Positions 59,166 to 64,000 of a stretch of 64,000 nt of DNA are shown here, piece by piece; the stretch's first letter is position 1; each line of letters opens with the position of its first letter. Source of the DNA: Pseudomonas salomonii (GTDB lineage: Bacteria > Pseudomonadota > Gammaproteobacteria > Pseudomonadales > Pseudomonadaceae); contig NZ_FNOX01000004.1 in the NCBI RefSeq assembly GCF_900107155.1, positions 310,001 through 374,000 on the forward strand, read 5' to 3'. The translations under genes were made by a program, and so were the position numbers. The notes beneath the pieces were generated by a model. The model was not told where the DNA came from. It did no database searches and saw only the letters and a list, made by a program, of their open reading frames with translations.

Positions 59166-60190
59166 CAGTTCAAGCCAACGTCACGTTCAAGGTCCAGGGC
59201 TTCTTCGGCATTGCCAAGGTCGGCCGGGGTGACTTTCGGCGGTTGCAGCTCACTGAACGGCTTGAGGCCGCGATTGGATTGCATGCCTTTGCGCAGCGGG
59301 TATTCGGCCGAGGTGTTGGTGATCACACGCTGGCCTTCTTCGCTGGCCATGAAGGCGAGCAACTGCTGAGCTTCTTTGGGATGTTTGCTGGATTTCAGCG
59401 CGGCAGCGGAAGACACGGTGATCAGGCCACCGGCGTCGCCATCGGTGAAGTAGTGCAGTTGCGAATCCAGGTTGGTTTTTTCTTTTTTCAGGGCGAACCA
59501 GTAGTAGTTGTTCACCAGCACGGTAGCGACTTCGCCGTTTTCCACGGCCTTGAGGGCGACCATGTTGTTGCTGTACACCTTGCCGAAGGCGCGCAGGCCG
59601 GTCAGCCATTCTTCAGCCGCTTCGCGCCCGTGCAATTTGATGATTGCTACCGCTTGCTCCTGGAATGCGCCGCTGGTGGGCACAAAGCCGACTTTGCCTT
59701 GCCACTCGGGGCCGGCGAAATCCAGTACCGATTTGGGCAGGTCCTTTTCGGCGATCAGTTTGGGGTTGAAGGCCACGACGCGGGTGCGAGCGGTTACGCC
59801 CATCCAGTCACCGTTGCTGCCGACGTATTCCTTGGGCAACACGTCCAGCGTGTTCGCATCAATTTTGGCCAGCAGGCCTTGCTCGCCGAGTTTGTTCAGC
59901 GGCGGCGACTCTTCGGTGTAGATCACATCGGCAGGGGAGCGCTCGCCTTCTTCCACGACCTGGCTGGCGAGCTGGTTGCTGCTGCCTTTGCGCACGTTGA
60001 CGTGAATGCCGGTCTTGGCTTCGAAGGCCTTGGCGAGTTCATCGCCGACTTCTTTGTGCTGGCCGTTGTACAGGGTCAGGGAAACCTTGTCGGCGGAGTA
60101 GGCGGTGGGCGAGAGTAGGGTCAAGCCGAGCAGAGTGAGGGTCAGGCCACGCAGAAGGGATGTCTTGAGACGGTTATCGCGGATCATCAT
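59165..60190 (-). CDS. Iron(III)-type ABC transporter substrate-binding protein
   Basis: A 341-residue periplasmic binding protein of the FbpA/SfuA/HitA type. The signal peptide covers about residues 1-32 (LLRGLTLTLLGLTLLSPTAYSADK). The mature start KVSLTLYNGQHKEVGDELAKAFE and VVEEGERSPADVIYTEESPP are typical, and NNYYWFALKKEK supplies Tyr residues in the iron-tyrosinate loop. Two consecutive ATGs make the start uncertain by one codon; GAGGAA lies upstream. First gene of the pair with the permease. A clear Fur box is not seen upstream, so iron control is unproven. Confidence 0.9.
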   Translation of the reverse strand: MMIRDNRLKTSLLRGLTLTLLGLTLLSPTAYSADKVSLTLYNGQHKEVGDELAKAFEAKTGIHVNVRKGSSNQLASQVVEEGERSPADVIYTEESPPLNKLGEQGLLAKIDANTLDVLPKEYVGSNGDWMGVTARTRVVAFNPKLIAEKDLPKSVLDFAGPEWQGKVGFVPTSGAFQEQAVAIIKLHGREAAEEWLTGLRAFGKVYSNNMVALKAVENGEVATVLVNNYYWFALKKEKTNLDSQLHYFTDGDAGGLITVSSAAALKSSKHPKEAQQLLAFMASEEGQRVITNTSAEYPLRKGMQSNRGLKPFSELQPPKVTPADLGNAEEALDLERDVGLN

Positions 60191-60301
60191 CCGAAGTGTT
60201 CCTCGCTTGTATGCAACAAATCATTGCAAGGATAAACGATAAAACTTCTCAAGTGCGGACGAGGGGAGAATCCTTGGGGAAGTTTTCAAACCCCGGAAAC
60301 G

Positions 60302-60324
60302 AAAAAACCCGCTTTCGCGGGTTT
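60302..60324 (-). terminator. Intrinsic terminator after tRNA-Leu
   Basis: On the minus strand AAACCCGC, GAAA, GCGGGTTT followed by further T, 11 bases after the tRNA 3' end. It ends the tRNA transcript before the iron transporter genes. Confidence 0.92.
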
Positions 60325-60334
60325 GATCTGAATT

Positions 60335-60421
60335 TGGTGCCCAGGAGAAGACTCGAACTTCCACGACCTTGCGATCACCAGCACCTGAAGCTGGCGTGTC
60401 TACCAATTTCACCACCTGGGC
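60335..60421 (-). tRNA. tRNA-Leu (anticodon CAG)
   Basis: An 87-base tRNA, including a genome-encoded CCA. The acceptor stem pairs GCCCAGG with CCTGGGC. The anticodon loop is TTCAGGT, with CAG reading the CUG codon. The D-loop (TGGTAGACAC), a long variable arm (TGGTGATCGCAAGGTCGTG region, class II) and GTTCGAGTC T-arm fit tRNA-Leu. It is a single gene, located between rnr and the iron transporter, on the opposite strand from rnr. Confidence 0.96.
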
Positions 60422-60455
60422 AACATCAACAACGTTGCCGTCGTCGATGGCGCGC

Positions 60456-60484
60456 ACTATACGGAGACGCTTTTGAGCTGTAAA
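60456..60484 (-). promoter_or_regulatory. Promoter of tRNA-Leu
   Basis: On the minus strand TTTACA, 17 bases, TATAGT, followed by a GC-rich discriminator (GCGCGCC). The mature tRNA begins about 28 bases after the expected start site. Such discriminators are typical of stringently controlled stable-RNA promoters. Confidence 0.85.
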
Positions 60485-60645
60485 GCCCTGCCATGAAAAA
60501 AGCCTGGAAAATTTCGCCAATGGTCATGCAAGGTGCTTTCCGAGCGCGGCAAAGGCCTTTTAAACACTTGTCGACACCTGAAATTTCCCGTTTCAATACG
60601 CGTATGCCAAACTAACCCGCATATAGACAAGGTGAAAACTCTCTA

Positions 60646-63282
60646 ATGGCCGATTGGCAGTCCCTCGATCCCGAGGCCGCTCGTGAAGCGGAAAAATATG
60701 AAAACCCTATTCCTAGCCGCGAACTGATCCTGGCGCATCTCGCCGATCGTGGTTCGCCTGCTAGCCGCGAGCAGCTGGTTGAAGAGTTCGGTCTGACCAC
60801 CGAAGACCAGCTCGAAGCCCTGCGCCGCCGTTTGCGCGCCATGGAGCGCGATGCTCAACTGATCTACACCCGTCGTGGCACCTATGCGCCTGTGGATAAG
60901 CTCGACTTGATCCTGGGCCGCATCGCCGGCCATCGGGATGGCTTCGGCTTCCTGATCCCGGATGACGGCAGCGACGACCTGTTCATGAGCCCGGCGCAAA
61001 TGCGCCTGGTATTCGACGGCGACCGTGCCCTGGCGCGGGTTTCCGGCCTGGACCGTCGTGGTCGCCGTGAAGGCGTGATCGTCGAAGTGGTGTCCCGTGC
61101 CCACGAGTCCATCGTTGGTCGTTACTTCGAAGAAGGCGGCATCGGCTTTGTGGTGCCGGATAACCCGAAGGTCCAGCAGGAAGTGCTGATCACCCCGGGC
61201 CGCAATGGCGCCGCCAAGGTAGGCCAGTTCGTCGAGGTGAAAATCACCCACTGGCCAACGGCGCGCTTCCAGCCACAGGGCGATATTGTTGAAGTGGTCG
61301 GCAACTACATGGCGCCGGGCATGGAAATCGACGTTGCGCTGCGCACCTACGATATTCCTCACGTCTGGCCCGAGGCTGTGCTCAAGGAAGCCGCCAAGCT
61401 CAAGCCGGAAGTGGAAGATAAAGACAAAGAAAAACGCATCGACCTGCGCCATCTGCCGTTCGTCACTATCGACGGCGAAGATGCCCGCGACTTCGACGAT
61501 GCGGTCTATTGCGAAGCCAAGCCTGGCAAGCTGCGCCTGTTCTCCGGCGGCTGGAAGTTGTTCGTCGCGATTGCCGACGTGTCCAGCTACGTGAAGATCG
61601 GTTCGGCCCTGGATAACGAAGCCCAGGTGCGCGGCAACTCCGTGTACTTCCCTGAGCGCGTGATCCCGATGCTGCCTGAGCAGCTGTCCAACGGCCTGTG
61701 CTCCCTGAACCCGAAAGTCGACCGTTTGGCCATGGTATGCGAGATGACCATCTCCAAAACCGGCGAAATGACCGACTACCAGTTCTACGAAGCGGTGATC
61801 CACTCCCAGGCGCGCCTGACCTACAACAAGGTCAGCACCATCCTGGAAGCGCCGAAGACCAGCGAAGCCAAGGCCCTGCGTGGCGAATATGCCGACGTCG
61901 TGCCGCACCTCAAGCAGCTCTATGCGTTGTACAAGGTGTTGCTGGGCGCACGTCATGTACGTGGCGCCATCGACTTTGAAACCCAGGAAACCCGGATTGT
62001 GTTCGGTTCCGAGCGCAAGATCGCGGCCATTACGCCGACGACGCGTAACGATGCACACAAGCTGATCGAAGAATGCATGCTGGCGGCCAACGTGGCCACC
62101 GCAGAATTCCTCAAAAAGCACGAAATTCCTGCCCTGTACCGCGTTCACGATGGCCCGCCGCCGGAGCGTCTGGAAAAACTGCGCGCCTTCCTTGGTGAGC
62201 TTGGCCTGTCCCTGCACAAAGGCAAGGACGGCCCGACGCCGAAGGATTACCAGGCATTGCTGGCCAGCATCAAGGACCGTCCGGATTACCACGTGATCCA
62301 GACCGTGATGCTGCGCTCTCTGAGCCAGGCGGTGTACAGCGCTGATAACCAGGGCCACTTCGGCCTGAATTACGAGGCGTACACCCACTTCACTTCGCCG
62401 ATTCGTCGTTACCCGGACCTGCTCACGCACCGGGCGATTCGCAGTGTGATCCACTCCAAGCAGAACACCCCGCACGTCAAGCGCGCCGGTGCCATGACCA
62501 TTCCGAAGGCACGGATCTATCCGTACGACGAAGCGGCCCTGGAACAGCTGGGCGAGCAGTGCTCGATGAGCGAGCGCCGCGCCGACGAAGCCACCCGTGA
62601 CGTAGTGAACTGGCTCAAGTGCGAGTTCATGAAAGACCGCGTGGGCGAGTCGTTCCCGGGTGTGATCACCGCCGTGACGGGTTTCGGCCTGTTCGTCGAG
62701 CTGACCGACATCTACGTCGAAGGCCTGGTGCACGTCACCGCGCTGCCGGGTGACTACTACCACTTTGACCCTGTGCATCACCGCCTGGCGGGCGAGCGCA
62801 CCGGTCGCAGCTTCCGCTTGGGCGACACCGTGGAAGTGCAGGTCATGCGCGTCGACCTCGACGAGCGCAAGATCGATTTCGGCATGCCCGACAAGCCGAG
62901 CGAAACACCGACTGGCCGTAAAAAACGTGGCAGCGAACCTGCTGCGCCCGCCAGCAAAGGCAAGGGCGCGCCTGCGAAAGCAGCTGCCGCCGAGCCTGCG
63001 CCAGCCAAGGCCGGTCGTCGTTCGTCCACCAAGGAAAAGGCCCCCGAGGCCTACCGCCCGAGCGATGCTGCGGCCAAAAACGCCGAAGTGCGCAAGAGCC
63101 GTGAGTTGAAGCAGCAGTTGCTCAGCGAAGCCAAAAGCGGTGGTAAAGCGGCGTCTGGGGGAAAGTCCCACGGGGCGGAAAAGCCGTCGAGCAAGCCGAG
63201 TAAACACCGTAAAGGCCCGCCTAAAGCGGGCTCGGCCCCCGCGAAAAGCGGCGGGTCGCGCAAACCTAAGGCCAAGTCATGA
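60646..63282 (+). CDS. rnr: Ribonuclease R
   Basis: An 878-residue processive 3'-5' exoribonuclease that degrades structured RNA and acts in quality control. An N-terminal winged-helix domain (~20-85), cold-shock domains (~90-240), the RNB catalytic domain with DGEDARDFDDAVYCE (~285-300, metal Asp residues) and a C-terminal S1 domain (FPGVITAVTGFGLFVELTDI, ~670-750) are all present. The last 120 residues are Lys/Ala/Pro-rich and strongly basic, longer than the E. coli tail region. The ATG at 60646 is preceded by AAGGTG at a wide 11-base spacing. rlmB starts inside its stop. Confidence 0.97.
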   Translation: MADWQSLDPEAAREAEKYENPIPSRELILAHLADRGSPASREQLVEEFGLTTEDQLEALRRRLRAMERDAQLIYTRRGTYAPVDKLDLILGRIAGHRDGFGFLIPDDGSDDLFMSPAQMRLVFDGDRALARVSGLDRRGRREGVIVEVVSRAHESIVGRYFEEGGIGFVVPDNPKVQQEVLITPGRNGAAKVGQFVEVKITHWPTARFQPQGDIVEVVGNYMAPGMEIDVALRTYDIPHVWPEAVLKEAAKLKPEVEDKDKEKRIDLRHLPFVTIDGEDARDFDDAVYCEAKPGKLRLFSGGWKLFVAIADVSSYVKIGSALDNEAQVRGNSVYFPERVIPMLPEQLSNGLCSLNPKVDRLAMVCEMTISKTGEMTDYQFYEAVIHSQARLTYNKVSTILEAPKTSEAKALRGEYADVVPHLKQLYALYKVLLGARHVRGAIDFETQETRIVFGSERKIAAITPTTRNDAHKLIEECMLAANVATAEFLKKHEIPALYRVHDGPPPERLEKLRAFLGELGLSLHKGKDGPTPKDYQALLASIKDRPDYHVIQTVMLRSLSQAVYSADNQGHFGLNYEAYTHFTSPIRRYPDLLTHRAIRSVIHSKQNTPHVKRAGAMTIPKARIYPYDEAALEQLGEQCSMSERRADEATRDVVNWLKCEFMKDRVGESFPGVITAVTGFGLFVELTDIYVEGLVHVTALPGDYYHFDPVHHRLAGERTGRSFRLGDTVEVQVMRVDLDERKIDFGMPDKPSETPTGRKKRGSEPAAPASKGKGAPAKAAAAEPAPAKAGRRSSTKEKAPEAYRPSDAAAKNAEVRKSRELKQQLLSEAKSGGKAASGGKSHGAEKPSSKPSKHRKGPPKAGSAPAKSGGSRKPKAKS

Positions 63283-64000
63283 GTCTGGAAAAAATCTACG
63301 GCGTGCACGCCGTAGAAGCACTGCTGCGTCATCACCCTAAACGCGTCAAGCAGGTGTGGTTGGCCGAAGGCCGCAGCGAGCCGCGCGTGCAAGCGCTGGT
63401 CGAGCTGGCCACGCAAAACAAGGTTGCTATCGGCCAGGCCGAGCGCCGTGAGATGGACGTGTGGGTTGAAGGCGTTCACCAGGGCGTGGTTGCGGACGTA
63501 AGCCCGAGCCAGGTGTGGGGCGAAGCGATGCTCGACGAGCTGCTCGACCGTACCGAAGGCGCACCGCTGTTGCTGGTGCTGGACGGCGTGACCGACCCGC
63601 ACAACCTCGGCGCTTGCCTGCGTTCGGCCGATGCGGCCGGTGCGCTGGCGGTGATCGTGCCTAAAGACAAGTCGGCAACCCTGACGCCGGTCGTGCGTAA
63701 AGTCGCGTGCGGCGCGGCGGAAGTGATTCCGCTGGTGGCCGTGACCAACCTGGCGCGCACGCTGGAGAAACTCCAGCAGCGCGGCCTGTGGGTGGTGGGC
63801 ACGGCGGGCGAGGCCGAGGTCAGTATTTATGACCAGGACCTCACCGGCCCGACCATCCTGATCATGGGTGCCGAAGGCAAAGGCATGCGTCGCCTGACCC
63901 GCGAGCACTGCGATTACCTGGTGAAACTGCCGATGGCCGGTAGCGTCAGCAGCCTCAACGTGTCGGTTGCCACCGGCGTGTGCCTGTTCGAAGCCCAGCG
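63279..64000 (+). CDS. rlmB: 23S rRNA (guanosine-2'-O)-methyltransferase, 3' end cut by the window
   Basis: The first 240 codons of an SPOUT-class methyltransferase that modifies G2251 of 23S rRNA. The substrate-binding N-terminus (LEKIYGVHAVEALLRHHP) and the SpoU motifs are visible: NLGACLRSADAAGA (motif 1), GAEGKGMRRL (motif 2) and LPMAGSVSSLNVSVATG (motif 3). It runs off the window with only about 10 residues missing by comparison with E. coli (243). The ATG overlaps the rnr stop by 4 bases, as in E. coli where rlmB also follows rnr, implying translational coupling. Confidence 0.95.
   Translation, partial: MSLEKIYGVHAVEALLRHHPKRVKQVWLAEGRSEPRVQALVELATQNKVAIGQAERREMDVWVEGVHQGVVADVSPSQVWGEAMLDELLDRTEGAPLLLVLDGVTDPHNLGACLRSADAAGALAVIVPKDKSATLTPVVRKVACGAAEVIPLVAVTNLARTLEKLQQRGLWVVGTAGEAEVSIYDQDLTGPTILIMGAEGKGMRRLTREHCDYLVKLPMAGSVSSLNVSVATGVCLFEAQ

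Noticed and set aside
60225..60250. Possible Fur box upstream of the iron-binding protein gene (GATAAACGATAAA)
   Set aside because: Only two imperfect GATAAN units are present and the third hexamer does not fit; too weak to call, although the transporter type would make it plausible.

Overview
The window is a 64-kb piece of chromosome from a fluorescent Pseudomonas, most likely of the P. fluorescens group. The GC content is high. The gene order follows the stretch of the P. aeruginosa chromosome from the LPS core cluster (msbA, hldE, waaA) through thiC, parE/parC, serB, motAB, orn, mutL, hfq, hflKC and purA to rnr. REP-type palindromes typical of fluorescent pseudomonads sit between many genes. 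About 53 genes cover roughly 93% of the sequence. I see no insertion sequence, prophage, CRISPR array or toxin/defence island, so this is almost entirely core genome.

Layout. (1) 0.1-15.3 kb, LPS assembly: a DUF6625 protein and two glycosyltransferases with overlapping ends, a fused O-antigen ligase/kinase-like protein, msbA, hldE, a sugar-nucleotide epimerase, an uncharacterised three-gene redox operon on the minus strand, an SMR pump with a divergent LysR regulator, and waaA. (2) 15.5-21.4 kb: tolC, thiC behind a TPP riboswitch, a predicted HMP transporter (cytX) and a DUF3298 lipoprotein. (3) 21.6-31.0 kb: nudF-DUF1249-cpdA-yqiA-like-parE, a phytase-type esterase-like protein, a retropepsin-like protein, parC and a PqiC-like lipoprotein; this resembles the E. 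coli nudF-yqiB-cpdA-yqiA-parE order. (4) 31.2-37.5 kb: a YtjB/AhpA-like membrane protein divergent from serB, then psd, rhdA and an HDOD gene on the minus strand. (5) 37.5-43.1 kb: motAB behind a clear FliA promoter, rsgA, orn, a TRIC-type channel and queG. (6) 43.2-52.6 kb, a compact forward array: nnrD-tsaE-amiB-mutL-miaA-hfq-hflX-hflK-hflC, mostly with overlapping or nearly touching ends. (7) 52.6-64 kb: hisZ-purA, a chemoreceptor, an iron-type ABC permease and binding protein without an ATPase gene, tRNA-Leu(CAG), rnr and the start of rlmB.

The genes fall into envelope biogenesis (LPS core, lipid A-core flipping, Kdo and heptose supply, phosphatidylethanolamine, outer-membrane efflux, cell-wall amidase), thiamine and purine supply, chromosome topology and repair, RNA modification and turnover, and motility. 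The most interesting signals are the ligase/kinase-like fusion whose kinase half lacks the catalytic Asp, a (CG)8 tract inside an LPS glycosyltransferase, the conserved but uncharacterised redox operon with a degenerate Nudix-like protein, a FliA promoter followed by a leader ORF overlapping the SD-less motA start, a possible Vfr site before cpdA, and a perfect hairpin across the stop codon of the yqiA-like gene. I did not find a clearly new multi-gene system. Functions come from reading the translations and from remembered family features and synteny; no database search was run.
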